DNA from: Pseudomaricurvus albidus
GTDB lineage: Bacteria > Pseudomonadota > Gammaproteobacteria > Pseudomonadales > Cellvibrionaceae
Assembly (NCBI RefSeq): GCF_018863235.1
Contig: NZ_JAHKRS010000001.1
Span: 124,001 to 188,000, forward strand
Reading direction: 5' to 3'
Length of the DNA: 64,000 bases
Shown here: positions 18,299 to 26,789 of the stretch, in pieces
Numbering within the stretch: the stretch's first letter is position 1
Layout of the letters: every line of letters begins with the position of its first letter
Program-made: the position numbers and the translations under genes
Notes under the pieces: model-generated
Database searches by the model: none
What the model saw: the letters and a program-made list of their open reading frames with translations, nothing else
What the model was told of the DNA's origin: nothing

Positions 18299-18652
18299 AT
18301 GACTGACTCAGCACACAATACAAATCTCCGTTTTTCCCGTCTGGGGAGCATCCGGTGGATTCTGCTGACCCTGCTTTGCCTTGTCGGGGCTGAGGTGACT
18401 CATGCCCGTGTTGACGTCACCGAACAGCCTCTTAACGCCATTGTTGTCACTTCGGATCTCAATACCGAACAAGCTCAGGATGAGCAGTGGGATTGGGACG
18501 CCCTGACGCCGGCTCCCTGCCCGGTGCTCCAAACCCTGAGCACTCCTGTGAGATCTGGCACCGCTACCATCCCCAGACATCAGTTACTGACGGCTTTTAT
18601 TGCCCGGGCTCCGCCACACACCTCTCCAAAGACTCGCATTTTAGTGTTTTAG
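18299..18652 (+). CDS. small exported protein of unknown function
   Basis: I do not recognise this 117-residue product. It has a basic N terminus and a hydrophobic core (WILLTLLCLVGAEVTHA) with a likely signal cleavage after residue 36. The mature part is short and acidic in its first half (TSDLNTEQAQDEQWDWD) and basic and Pro-rich in its second. One Cys remains. The ribosome site (GGGAAG, 17 bases before the ATG) is weak. The gene lies between the bamD terminator and the CBS gene, in the same direction as both, and could share a transcript with the CBS gene 58 bases later. The signal peptide is the main reason for calling it real. Confidence 0.5.
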   Translation: MTDSAHNTNLRFSRLGSIRWILLTLLCLVGAEVTHARVDVTEQPLNAIVVTSDLNTEQAQDEQWDWDALTPAPCPVLQTLSTPVRSGTATIPRHQLLTAFIARAPPHTSPKTRILVF

Positions 18653-18710
18653 CACTTAACTATTGATATGTGTATTTAAACTCCCCTGCAGGGAGTATTT
18701 GGAGAACAAT

Positions 18711-19280
18711 ATGAAGATAGGAACCCTATCCCCCGTAAGCAGTCTGTCTGGCCGTTTGAATCTGCAAGAGCAGGCATTACCCGACGTCACCCTGTCCAGC
18801 CCTGCCATTTCCGTATTCATGGATTACACCGTATTTCAGCCACTGTCGCTGGATCCCGGAGTCAGTATCGATGACGCCGGCACGGCCATGAAATACAGTC
18901 ACACCAACCTCAAACTGATTGCCGATCGCGACAACTATCTGCTGGGTATCATCAGCCTGAGAGACATCAACAGCGTCAAGGTGCTCTCCACAGCTTCGGC
19001 AATGGGCGTATCCCGCGAGGATCTGTCTGTCAAAGATCTGATGACACCGGTGTCGCAGCTGAAGTACATCAAGCGTGACCTGCTGGATAAAACCACGGTC
19101 TCCGATCTGGTGGATGCACTGGAGTCCAACAAACAGCGCTTTCTGGTGGTGATCGACAGCAACGAGGCACTCTGCGGCCTGATCTGCGCAGACGAAATTG
19201 CGCGACTGCTGGGCAAACAGCTGAATACTCTGCCTGTGGCCCACGACTTTAATGAAGTCTTCACGGCACTGAGAAAGTAA
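18711..19280 (+). CDS. stand-alone CBS-domain protein
   Basis: A 189-residue cytosolic protein built around a pair of CBS motifs (about residues 45-115 and 115-180). Typical segments are YLLGIISLRDI with VKDLMTP at the end of the first motif, and RFLVVIDSNEALCGLICADEIARLL in the second. CBS pairs bind AMP, ATP or other adenylates and regulate partners; no catalytic domain is attached, so the partner is unknown. The ATG at 18711 has GGAG seven bases upstream and is preferred to the longer frame from 18663. A small hairpin (CTCCC / GGGAG, 18681-18695) lies just before the ribosome site and could affect translation. The GbsR-like regulator gene follows. Confidence 0.85.
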   Translation: MKIGTLSPVSSLSGRLNLQEQALPDVTLSSPAISVFMDYTVFQPLSLDPGVSIDDAGTAMKYSHTNLKLIADRDNYLLGIISLRDINSVKVLSTASAMGVSREDLSVKDLMTPVSQLKYIKRDLLDKTTVSDLVDALESNKQRFLVVIDSNEALCGLICADEIARLLGKQLNTLPVAHDFNEVFTALRK

Positions 19281-19397
19281 TCCTCTCCTCTAACCCCGGG
19301 GTTATCTCGGGTGGCTTCATACCAGAAGCCGCCTGAGTTAACCCGCTCTCCATCCAATCCTGCACCCAGGCCATACACCCTGCCTGAGTCAAAGTAC

Positions 19398-19442
19398 TTG
19401 ACTTGACGCAACAACCCTTTAGAATTTTCAGAAATTTCTGAA
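19398..19442 (+). promoter_or_regulatory. promoter with operator palindrome for the GbsR/MarR regulator
   Basis: A -35 TTGACT (19398-19403) and a -10 TAGAAT (19420-19425) are separated by 16 bases. Immediately after the -10 box lies a perfect 16-base palindrome, TTCAGAAATTTCTGAA (19427-19442), covering the expected transcription start. That is a repressor position. The gene it precedes encodes a DNA-binding regulator, so autorepression is likely; this is inference. Confidence 0.7.
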
Positions 19443-19460
19443 GCTTTAGAAAGGTGTATC

Positions 19461-20018
19461 GTGAAGTTATCTGACAGCAGCCAGGCACTGGTACTGCATT
19501 TTGGAGAAATGGGCAGCCGCTGGGGCTTTAACCGCACGGTTGGTCAAATACTGGCATTGCTGACCATCCATCCCGAACCTCTCAATGCCGACCATTTGGC
19601 AGAAGCCCTTCACGTCAGTCGTGGCAATGTGAGCATGGGACTCAAGGAGCTGCAGGCCTGGCGTCTGATCGAGCGACAACATCAACCCGGTGACCGCAAG
19701 GAATACTTCACGCCCTCCGGTTCCATCTGGGACATGGCCCGCATTGTTTTCGAAGAGCGTCGCAAGCGCGAACTCGATCCCACACTCTCTCTGTTGCGCC
19801 AACAGCTGCTGAGCGCGTCTGAGGATAGCGGGGCGGATTATACTCAGGCCAAAATGCAGGAAATCTACGACCTGCTGGAGCAACTCAATACCTTTGCCAA
19901 CTCCCTCCACGATATGGAGCCCGAACGCCTGAAAAAGCTCATGAGCATGGGAGCCGGTGTCAGCAAAGTCCTCAACTTTGGCAGCAAGAAAAAATCGTCT
20001 CCTTCATCTGCCAGTTAG
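19461..20018 (+). CDS. GbsR/MarR-family transcriptional regulator
   Basis: A 185-residue DNA-binding protein. A winged helix-turn-helix fills about residues 20-95 (GQILALLTIHPEPLNADHLAEAL, then VSRGNVSMGLKELQAWRLIER and the wing HQPGDRKEYF). A helical C-terminal half probably forms the dimer, and the tail is Lys/Ser-rich. The start is GTG, with AGAAAGG six bases upstream. The perfect palindrome over its own promoter suggests autorepression. The cioAB genes follow in the same direction after 87 bases, so control of the bd oxidase is possible; similar GbsR-type genes are found beside cytochrome bd genes, to my recollection. The effector is unknown. Confidence 0.85.
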   Translation: MKLSDSSQALVLHFGEMGSRWGFNRTVGQILALLTIHPEPLNADHLAEALHVSRGNVSMGLKELQAWRLIERQHQPGDRKEYFTPSGSIWDMARIVFEERRKRELDPTLSLLRQQLLSASEDSGADYTQAKMQEIYDLLEQLNTFANSLHDMEPERLKKLMSMGAGVSKVLNFGSKKKSSPSSAS

Positions 20019-20026
20019 CACCTGAC

Positions 20027-20055
20027 GGTACACCCTGATCCCTCAAGGGTGTGCC
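20027..20055 (+). promoter_or_regulatory. hairpin between the GbsR-like gene and cioA
   Basis: GGTACACCCT (20027-20036) and AGGGTGTGCC (20046-20055) form a 10-base-pair stem with one T-G pair. No T-run follows, so it is not an ordinary terminator. It may partly separate the regulator from cioAB or act as an RNA-level control element. Confidence 0.4.
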
Positions 20056-20105
20056 TTACATATTGTCGTACAGCTCACACCGTACAGCACAAAAGAGGTA
20101 CCACC

Positions 20106-21521
20106 ATGCTGGACACGCTCATACTTTCGCGCGTGCAATTCGCGGCCAATATCAGCTTTCATATTCTGTTTCCCACCATCACCATTGCGCTGTGCTGGAT
20201 CGTCTTTTTCTTTAAGTTGCGCTATGACCAGACCCAAAACCCGGTCTGGATGAGAGCCTACCGCTTCTGGATCAAGATACTGGCTCTGACCTTTGCGCTC
20301 GGCGTGGTCAGCGGGATCACCATGTCGTTCCAGTTCGGCACCAACTGGCCCGGGTTTATGGAAACCGTCGGCAATATCGCCGGCCCACTACTGGGCTACG
20401 AAGTACTGACAGCATTTTTCCTCGAGGCCACCTTCCTGGGCATCATGTTGTTCGGCATCAATCGGGTGCCCAGCAAGGTGCATACGTTTTCTGCCCTGAT
20501 GGTGGCGATTGGCACCACCTTGTCAGCCTTCTGGATTTTGGCGCTCAACTCGTGGATGCACACACCCGCAGGCTACGAGATGATTGACGGCGTGGCTCAC
20601 GTCACCAGCTGGTGGGAGGTGATTTTCAACCCGTCTTTCCCCTATCGTCTGGCACATATGCTGATTGCCTCCGGCCTGACTGCAGCCTTCTTTGTGGCAG
20701 GCATCTCCGCCTACCGCATCCGCTTGGGGGATCCTAAAAAAGCACCGAGACTGGCTCTCAAAACCGGTCTGATCGTTGCCGCAATACTGGCCCCACTACA
20801 GGCTTTCGTCGGCGACCTTCACGGGTTGAATACACTGGAACATCAACCGGAGAAAATTGCTGCGGTTGAAGGAATCTGGCACACCGAAAAAGGCGCACCG
20901 CTGCTGCTGTTTGCTGTGCCCGACGGAGAGGCAAAAACCAACCACTTTGCCGTCGGCATTCCCAAAGGGGCCAGTTTGATCCTCACTCACGAACTGGATG
21001 GTGAACTGCAGGGTTTGAATGAATTCGAGGGGCAACACCCTCCTGTCGCACCAGCGTTCTTCGGTTTCCGCATCATGGTGGGTATCGGTTTTCTCATGTG
21101 GCTGGTTGCCTGGGTGGCCAGCTATCAACTGCGCAACGGCCGGGAAGCCTCTCCCTTATTATTGCGCGTGGTCAGCTTTATGACCTTTTCCGGCTGGATC
21201 AGCACCCTGGCAGGATGGTATGTCACCGAGATTGGACGCCAACCCTGGCTGGTAACCGGTGTTCTGAAAACCGCCGATGCCGTGACTCCCGTTCCTCCCA
21301 GTCACGTGGGGTTGTCTCTGACCCTGTATCTGTTGGTGTACGCATTTCTCCTGTGGGCCTATATACACACCCTGCGCCTGATGGCCCGCAAGTCGGTTAC
21401 CGTGGAAGAATTTGAAACCGCGACCCGTTCACTCGATGGCAGTCTGAGCCACGAGCTGGAGCTGACTTCAGAGACCTCCACAACCGATATCAATCACACC
21501 CCCAAAGGAGCCAACTCATGA
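20106..21521 (+). CDS. cioA: cytochrome bd-type quinol oxidase subunit I, CIO type
   Basis: A 471-residue membrane subunit that oxidises quinol and reduces O2 to water. Family marks are SRVQFAANISFHILFPTI near the N terminus with the haem-ligand His, ALNSWMHTPAGYEM, and GRQPW followed by VTGVL. The periplasmic Q-loop is short: LYFAFRIMV-type sequence resumes soon after the LQGLNEFEGQH segment. Short Q-loops mark the CydA-S / cyanide-insensitive (CIO) group rather than E. coli CydA. I chose the ATG at 20106 (MLDTLILSR) with AGAGG upstream; the longer frame from 20049 adds an unlikely Cys-rich start. It overlaps cioB by four bases. Confidence 0.93.
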   Translation: MLDTLILSRVQFAANISFHILFPTITIALCWIVFFFKLRYDQTQNPVWMRAYRFWIKILALTFALGVVSGITMSFQFGTNWPGFMETVGNIAGPLLGYEVLTAFFLEATFLGIMLFGINRVPSKVHTFSALMVAIGTTLSAFWILALNSWMHTPAGYEMIDGVAHVTSWWEVIFNPSFPYRLAHMLIASGLTAAFFVAGISAYRIRLGDPKKAPRLALKTGLIVAAILAPLQAFVGDLHGLNTLEHQPEKIAAVEGIWHTEKGAPLLLFAVPDGEAKTNHFAVGIPKGASLILTHELDGELQGLNEFEGQHPPVAPAFFGFRIMVGIGFLMWLVAWVASYQLRNGREASPLLLRVVSFMTFSGWISTLAGWYVTEIGRQPWLVTGVLKTADAVTPVPPSHVGLSLTLYLLVYAFLLWAYIHTLRLMARKSVTVEEFETATRSLDGSLSHELELTSETSTTDINHTPKGANS

Positions 21522-22522
21522 TGGATGCTCACACGCTGCCGATTATTTTTGTGGCTTTAACCGGCCTGGCTGTCGTCGTCTATGCCATCCTCGATGGCTA
21601 CGACCTTGGCGTTGGCATTCTGTTGCCCATGGACGACCGTGAAGAGGCGGATCGCGATACCATGATTGCCTCCATTGGCCCTTTCTGGGATGCCAATGAA
21701 ACTTGGCTGGTACTCGCCATTGGTCTGCTGTTGATTGCCTTTCCCGCGGCTCACAGTGTGGTTCTCACGCACTTGTATTTGCCTGTGGCCATCATGCTGA
21801 TCGGCCTGATCATGCGCGGCGTGGCCTTTGACTTCCGGGCCAAGGCCGCCATCGATCACAAGCTGGCCTGGGATCGCTGTTTTAAAATGGGCTCCCTGCT
21901 GACGACCTTTTCTCAGGGCTTTATGCTCGGCATGTATGTAATGGGCTTTCAGTACGACTGGCCCAGTGTGTTATTTGCCACCCTGTCTGCGTTTGGCGTG
22001 ACCGCCGCCTACAGTTACATCGGTGGTGCCTGGCTGATCATGAAGACCGAAGGTGAACTCCAAAAGCAAGCCGTTCGCTGGACTCGCAACAGTGGCCGCG
22101 CCACCTTTATCGGGGTTGTCGCCGTGTCTTTGGTCAACCCCATGGTCAACCCCGGTGTGTTTAATCGCTGGTTTGAATTTCCGCTGGTGATGTTTGTCCT
22201 GCTGATTCCCGCACTGTGCTTTTTCGCATTTATCTTTAACGATGTGTTGCTCGCACGTTTACCAAAACAGAATGATCGTCACTGCTGGCTGCCGTTCCTG
22301 ATGGTTATCGCCATTTTCATTCTGTGTTTCAGCGCCTTGGGCTTCAGCTTTTTTCCGGAGATTGTTCCCGGTCAAATGACCATCTGGCAAGCCGCCAGCG
22401 CACCAGAATCCTTGCGGTTTATTTTGTGGGGTGCGATTGTCGTCATTCCGGTGATACTTATGTACACCGCGTTCTCTTATAAGATTTTTCATGGCAAGGC
22501 GACAGAGCTGCATTATCACTGA
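21518..22522 (+). CDS. cioB: cytochrome bd-type quinol oxidase subunit II, CIO type
   Basis: A 334-residue membrane protein with about eight or nine hydrophobic segments, partner of subunit I. The N terminus has AILDGYDLGVGILLP, followed by IGPFWDANETWLVLAIGLLLIAFP, both typical of CydB/CioB. The ATG overlaps the cioA stop (ATGA), so the two are translationally coupled. No CydX-like small subunit gene follows; a strong terminator comes after 65 bases. The enzyme should let the cell respire at low O2 or in the presence of cyanide or other haem-copper oxidase poisons. Confidence 0.93.
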   Translation: MMDAHTLPIIFVALTGLAVVVYAILDGYDLGVGILLPMDDREEADRDTMIASIGPFWDANETWLVLAIGLLLIAFPAAHSVVLTHLYLPVAIMLIGLIMRGVAFDFRAKAAIDHKLAWDRCFKMGSLLTTFSQGFMLGMYVMGFQYDWPSVLFATLSAFGVTAAYSYIGGAWLIMKTEGELQKQAVRWTRNSGRATFIGVVAVSLVNPMVNPGVFNRWFEFPLVMFVLLIPALCFFAFIFNDVLLARLPKQNDRHCWLPFLMVIAIFILCFSALGFSFFPEIVPGQMTIWQAASAPESLRFILWGAIVVIPVILMYTAFSYKIFHGKATELHYH

Positions 22523-22586
22523 CACACAAAGCGTTAAAAGGAGCCTGAGAACTTCGAAGAAAGTAAAAGGATAATCTGAAAATAGA

Positions 22587-22623
22587 AAAGGACGAGGGCC
22601 GCAAACCCGTCGTCCTTTTTTTT
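22587..22623. terminator. bidirectional terminator between cioB and the sulfatase gene
   Basis: AAAAGGACGA (22587-22596) pairs with TCGTCCTTTT (22611-22620), with a GGG/CCC inner stem and a bulged G, followed by more T residues. The minus strand also has T-rich sequence after the stem, so it can end both convergent genes. Confidence 0.9.
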
Positions 22624-22643
22624 GTAACTGACTGCTTTTCTGA

Positions 22644-24224
22644 CTACCGGCCGCTTTCCGCACCTTCAGTCAGTTGTTTCATGACTTGATCCAGATTGAA
22701 ACTGGCTGGTCTCTGCCGCGGAGGAAACTCCACAAAGGTTTGAATCATTTTCCCGGCGATATCCTGACCCGCGGCACCGGCAAACTGAATGATGCCCTCC
22801 ATCCACTCGTAGTAACTGTTGGAGTTATGCTGCGCTTTCTCAAAAGGATCCATTCTCAAATCGAACACCAGAGGGATACGCAGCGGAACAAAAGGATACA
22901 TCCAGACACCGAACTTGTTGGCCTGCTGCTCCATAAACACCAGCTTCCAGCGATTGAAACGCATCGCCACTAGCTGACCATCATCGTTCCAATAGAAAAA
23001 CTCTTCACGGGGCCAGCTTTTCTCATCAGATTTACCGGTTAACCAGGGCAACAGATTGTAGCCATCGAGATGCACTTTATAGGTCTTGCCGCCGGCGCTG
23101 TAGCCTTTCAGCAATTTGTTTTTAATGTCCGGCTCACCCACAGCGGCCATCAGCGTCGGGAACCAGTCATTGGAGGCAATGATTTGATTACTGACAGAGT
23201 CCGGTGCAATTTTACCCGGCCAGCGAACCAGAGCAGGCACACGATAACCGCCTTCCCAGTTGGTATTCTTCTCGCCGCGGAACGGAGTCACTGCACCGTC
23301 TGGCCACATATTGAAATGCGGGCCGTTATCGGTGGTGTAAATGACGATGGTATTGTCGGCAATTTTCAGTTTATCCAGCGTGTTGAGCAACTTGCCCACA
23401 TGGTCATCGTGCTGCAACATGCCATCGGCGTAGGTGCTTAAACCAGACTTGCCGGCATACTCGGGAGAAACATGGGTGACATAATGCATCCGTGTTGAGT
23501 TAAACCAGACAAAGAAGGGTTTATTGGCGGCGTGTTGACGCTCGATAAAATCAACGGCTGCACCCAGAAATTCTTCATCCACGGTTTCCATACGCTTCTT
23601 GGTCAGTGGACCGGTGTCCACCACCTTGCCATCGGCGGTAGATCGAATCACACCGCGAGGACCAAATTTCTTGCGAAATGCAGGATCTTTGGGATAGTAG
23701 GGATTTTCCGGAGTTTCCTCGGCATTGAGGTGGTAGAGGTTGCCAAAGAACTCATCAAAACCGTGTTCGGTGGGTAAAAACTCATCCAGATCGCCCAGGT
23801 GATTTTTACCGAACTGCCCCGTCGCATACCCCAGCGGTTTCAGCAGCTCTGCCAGCGTCGGATCTTCCGGCTGAATACCCAGCGTGGACCCCGGGATACC
23901 CACTTTCGTCAGACCGGTGCGGACAGGCATTTGACCGGTAATCAGTGCAGCGCGACCGGCGGTACAGGATTGCTCGGCATAGTAATCGGTAAAGCGCATA
24001 CCTTCATTGGCAATGCGATCGATGTTGGGCGTTTTGTAGCCCATCATGCCGTCGTTGTAATAACTCAAATTCTGCAGGCCGATATCATCCCCCATAATAA
24101 TGAGGATATTGGGCTTTTTGCTTTGAGCCATTGCACCCAAGGGGAGGAGTACCGACACGATCATGAGCGTCAGCGCAGCTCGTATTTGAACACTCCCCAT
24201 CTTCCGTAATTGTTTTGAAGCCAT
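22644..24224 (-). CDS. exported arylsulfatase, Cys-type
   Basis: A 526-residue sulfatase that should hydrolyse sulfate esters in the periplasm or outside. A signal peptide of about 33 residues ends in GAMAQ. The metal-binding start NILIIMGDDIG and the sulfatase signature CTAGR (Cys87) follow. That Cys must be oxidised to formylglycine, so the cell needs a formylglycine-generating or anaerobic maturase; neither is in the window. Other marks are GKNHLGD and TDNGPHFNMWPDG. It is monocistronic or paired with the unknown 760-residue protein gene 205 bases upstream on the same strand. Substrate is unknown. Confidence 0.93.
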   Translation of the reverse strand: MASKQLRKMGSVQIRAALTLMIVSVLLPLGAMAQSKKPNILIIMGDDIGLQNLSYYNDGMMGYKTPNIDRIANEGMRFTDYYAEQSCTAGRAALITGQMPVRTGLTKVGIPGSTLGIQPEDPTLAELLKPLGYATGQFGKNHLGDLDEFLPTEHGFDEFFGNLYHLNAEETPENPYYPKDPAFRKKFGPRGVIRSTADGKVVDTGPLTKKRMETVDEEFLGAAVDFIERQHAANKPFFVWFNSTRMHYVTHVSPEYAGKSGLSTYADGMLQHDDHVGKLLNTLDKLKIADNTIVIYTTDNGPHFNMWPDGAVTPFRGEKNTNWEGGYRVPALVRWPGKIAPDSVSNQIIASNDWFPTLMAAVGEPDIKNKLLKGYSAGGKTYKVHLDGYNLLPWLTGKSDEKSWPREEFFYWNDDGQLVAMRFNRWKLVFMEQQANKFGVWMYPFVPLRIPLVFDLRMDPFEKAQHNSNSYYEWMEGIIQFAGAAGQDIAGKMIQTFVEFPPRQRPASFNLDQVMKQLTEGAESGR

Positions 24225-24429
24225 TGTTAAGTCTCTTAATCGCTAATTTGATAGGCTTTCAGGGATAGGTTTACCTCATCTGCTGAACCGCGAGCCAAGC
24301 ATCTGAGGGCTAAACAGTAAGACATACGCCAAATGCCACAAATCCCCGATAGCCCTAGAAATATAGTAGAGCCCTCAGAACATACAACCCGTTCGCCAAA
24401 AACGCCCCCAGAAGCTCACTACCAGCCTC

Positions 24430-26712
24430 TCACCGCAATGAACGTATGGATTGGCGCATTTGCTGGCGCTGCATTCCCATCTGTCGCGCACGGCTGGCGC
24501 CATTGAGCTGCTGCAGGCGCTGTTGATGTGGCACATTTTGCAGACGCCGGTTCAGGTCGGGGGATCGATGTTGCAACGCAGTCGCGGCTTTTTGCCGATC
24601 AAATGAATTCCGGTCAATCGACTGCACTCTTTGCTGCAGCTTTTGTTGATCAACCGACTGTGCCTTTTGCTGCAGCTTCTGTTTATCTATCGACTGAGTC
24701 TTTTGACGAAGATCCTGCTGCTTATCACTGGGCAGGCTCTGCCAGGCATTGCCTGCCCGCTCCTGCCACTGGCCATTATTGTGTTTCAGAACGTTGCCGT
24801 TGTGGTCGGCAAAGATGTTATTGGACTTGCCCTGACTGACACGAGCGTTGCGAAAGTCATGCTTGATCTGTTCTTTGGACGCCAAACGTTTTTTGTTGTC
24901 CGGTTTTTTGTAAAGATTGGTGACCTTGTTGTTGTGCAGCACATTTTTGTTCAGGGTATTTTTATTAAATTTGTTACCTGCCACCAGCTTGTTGCCCACA
25001 TTCACCCTGTTGCCAATATTGATGTCACCGGTATTGATCACCACCGGACGACGATAGCCTCCGCCGTACCAGCCGCCACAGCAGGCTCCCGGACGATAAG
25101 GGCCATGCCAGCCGGCGCCCCAGTTCATGCCGACACTGAAAAAACCGTTGCTCCAGCTCAAGCCGAATGTCCAGCCGGTCCAGGAGTTGTAGCCCACGTT
25201 AAACCCCCAGGTTGGTGGTCTGGGATAATAGTAACTACCGCCCCAATACGATGGATAGCGCCAGCCGGTTCCGTAGACAGGTACTCCGTAATAGGGATAC
25301 GACCACAGGTAACCAGGGGTATAACCCACATAGACCACTTCGGGGGTGGATTCGTAAATATCGACATAGGTGGTGTTGTACACCGGTGAGCTGGGCGGGA
25401 TCTTGGCGATTTCCTCATCGGGTATGCTGTCCGCCACTGTCCAGGGGCCCGTTGGCGAGCCCGCGGTAAACCACACCCCGTTATCCACCGCGTAATACCG
25501 ACCTTCCACTTTAAGCACCTGCGCACTGGTATTGATGGCGTAGGCAACCTGTGTGCCGCTGATCTTCTGAAACTTGGGTGAGCCGTCGTACTCCACTGTG
25601 AAGCTGGCATCTTTGCGACTGATTGCGGCGGTCTGTGGAATCGCCGCATCCAGCACCGCTTCTTCGGCTTCATCCGTGCCCGCAACCGACACCCGCAGTC
25701 CACCCAGATCGGACGCCGGTGGAATATTGGCAAAGCTCTGCGGCAACTCATCGGCACGCACAAAGGTCCATGGGCCCGATTCCTGTTTCGAGCGGAACCA
25801 GCGACCAGACAGCAGAACATACATATTGCCGGTTGCCAGTTCCCGCAACCACGGCGTCTCGGTGTTGCTGACATACATCAGCTGACCGTCGGCAAGCACT
25901 TTCCATTCCGTCTTGCCATCGGTAGAAATCAACTCTGCCGGTTCAGTCACAACCACCACCCGTGGTGCGGTTTGGCGATCCGGCTTGTCACCCTCGGGCT
26001 TGGGCACCATCTGCACCAGATCCTGTGGGGGATTCTGTATTTGCTGATAAGGCCCCAAAGCCTTGCTTGCCTCATACCAGTAATAACCACTGGTGAGGTA
26101 AAGTTTGCGCGACCGGGTATCACGCACCACCGTCATGGGCGTATTCAAGGCGCGCTCGTAGTGACTGTTATCAATGGCTGAAAACTTCGGCTCGCCATCA
26201 AAGCTCAGCAGCACTGCCAGCTCCTGCTGAAACAGGATCTCGGGCGGATCGTTTTTGATATCAGCCAGACTGGCTTTCTCTCTTTCCGCCGACTCCAGAC
26301 TTGCCGTTAATAACGACAGCGAGGTTTTAAACTGAACACTTTCGAGGGATTGGTTCACGACCGCGATAAAGCGCTGCTGTCCGGCATCCCGGGATTCGGG
26401 CCATTTCACATCGGTGACATTTAAGTTGCGCACCAGAACCTGATCCTCACTGCGATCCGTATCCAGTTTGGCGGTAAACCAAAAGACCCCAAAGACGGAG
26501 TCCTGACCGTTCAGGGAAAATGACATGGCCGCTCTGGCGGTAAGGGTATTGCCACTGAGTGCTTCAGGTTGCGGCTGATAGACGGTCAGCGGCCCTTCGC
26601 TGGTATCGACCACCTGTGGCCATTCCACAGCCTCTACCCATGCGGAAAGCACCATCAGGAAAATGAACAACACACGCTGAAACTGGGGGAATGCGGGACT
26701 GCGATTCTGCAT
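24430..26712 (-). CDS. large exported protein with GPW-type repeats and basic C-terminal repeats
   Basis: A 760-residue protein with a signal peptide (cleavage near WVEA-VEW). From memory such proteins are annotated carbohydrate-binding family V/XII, but no function is established. Three repeated modules of the type W-[FY]-x(n)-GPW (WYEASKALGPY, WFRSKQESGPW, VWFTAGSPTGPW) span about residues 200-450. A Gly/Tyr/Trp-rich segment follows (about 465-560), then an Asn/Lys-rich stretch (GNRVNVGNKLVAGNKFNKN), then a basic Gln-rich tail with three 12-residue repeats. The layout suggests a surface or matrix protein. AAGGA stands seven bases before the ATG. It lies just upstream of the sulfatase gene on the same strand. 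Confidence 0.75.
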   Translation of the reverse strand: MQNRSPAFPQFQRVLFIFLMVLSAWVEAVEWPQVVDTSEGPLTVYQPQPEALSGNTLTARAAMSFSLNGQDSVFGVFWFTAKLDTDRSEDQVLVRNLNVTDVKWPESRDAGQQRFIAVVNQSLESVQFKTSLSLLTASLESAEREKASLADIKNDPPEILFQQELAVLLSFDGEPKFSAIDNSHYERALNTPMTVVRDTRSRKLYLTSGYYWYEASKALGPYQQIQNPPQDLVQMVPKPEGDKPDRQTAPRVVVVTEPAELISTDGKTEWKVLADGQLMYVSNTETPWLRELATGNMYVLLSGRWFRSKQESGPWTFVRADELPQSFANIPPASDLGGLRVSVAGTDEAEEAVLDAAIPQTAAISRKDASFTVEYDGSPKFQKISGTQVAYAINTSAQVLKVEGRYYAVDNGVWFTAGSPTGPWTVADSIPDEEIAKIPPSSPVYNTTYVDIYESTPEVVYVGYTPGYLWSYPYYGVPVYGTGWRYPSYWGGSYYYPRPPTWGFNVGYNSWTGWTFGLSWSNGFFSVGMNWGAGWHGPYRPGACCGGWYGGGYRRPVVINTGDINIGNRVNVGNKLVAGNKFNKNTLNKNVLHNNKVTNLYKKPDNKKRLASKEQIKHDFRNARVSQGKSNNIFADHNGNVLKHNNGQWQERAGNAWQSLPSDKQQDLRQKTQSIDKQKLQQKAQSVDQQKLQQRVQSIDRNSFDRQKAATALQHRSPDLNRRLQNVPHQQRLQQLNGASRARQMGMQRQQMRQSIRSLR
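24619..24726 (-). repeat. 36-bp tandem repeat, about three units, inside the 760-residue protein gene
   Basis: The hexamer CGACTG recurs at 24619, 24655 and 24691, exactly 36 bases apart, with strong similarity between units. Each unit encodes 12 residues of the form DKQKLQQKAQSI. The period is a multiple of three, so copy-number change would keep the frame. Confidence 0.8.
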
Positions 26713-26789
26713 TACGGGATCCTTGCCGGGGAGTAAACCTGTTCAGCAAGCATAGACGATCGCGAAAAGATATCCTGATCAGGCCGACA

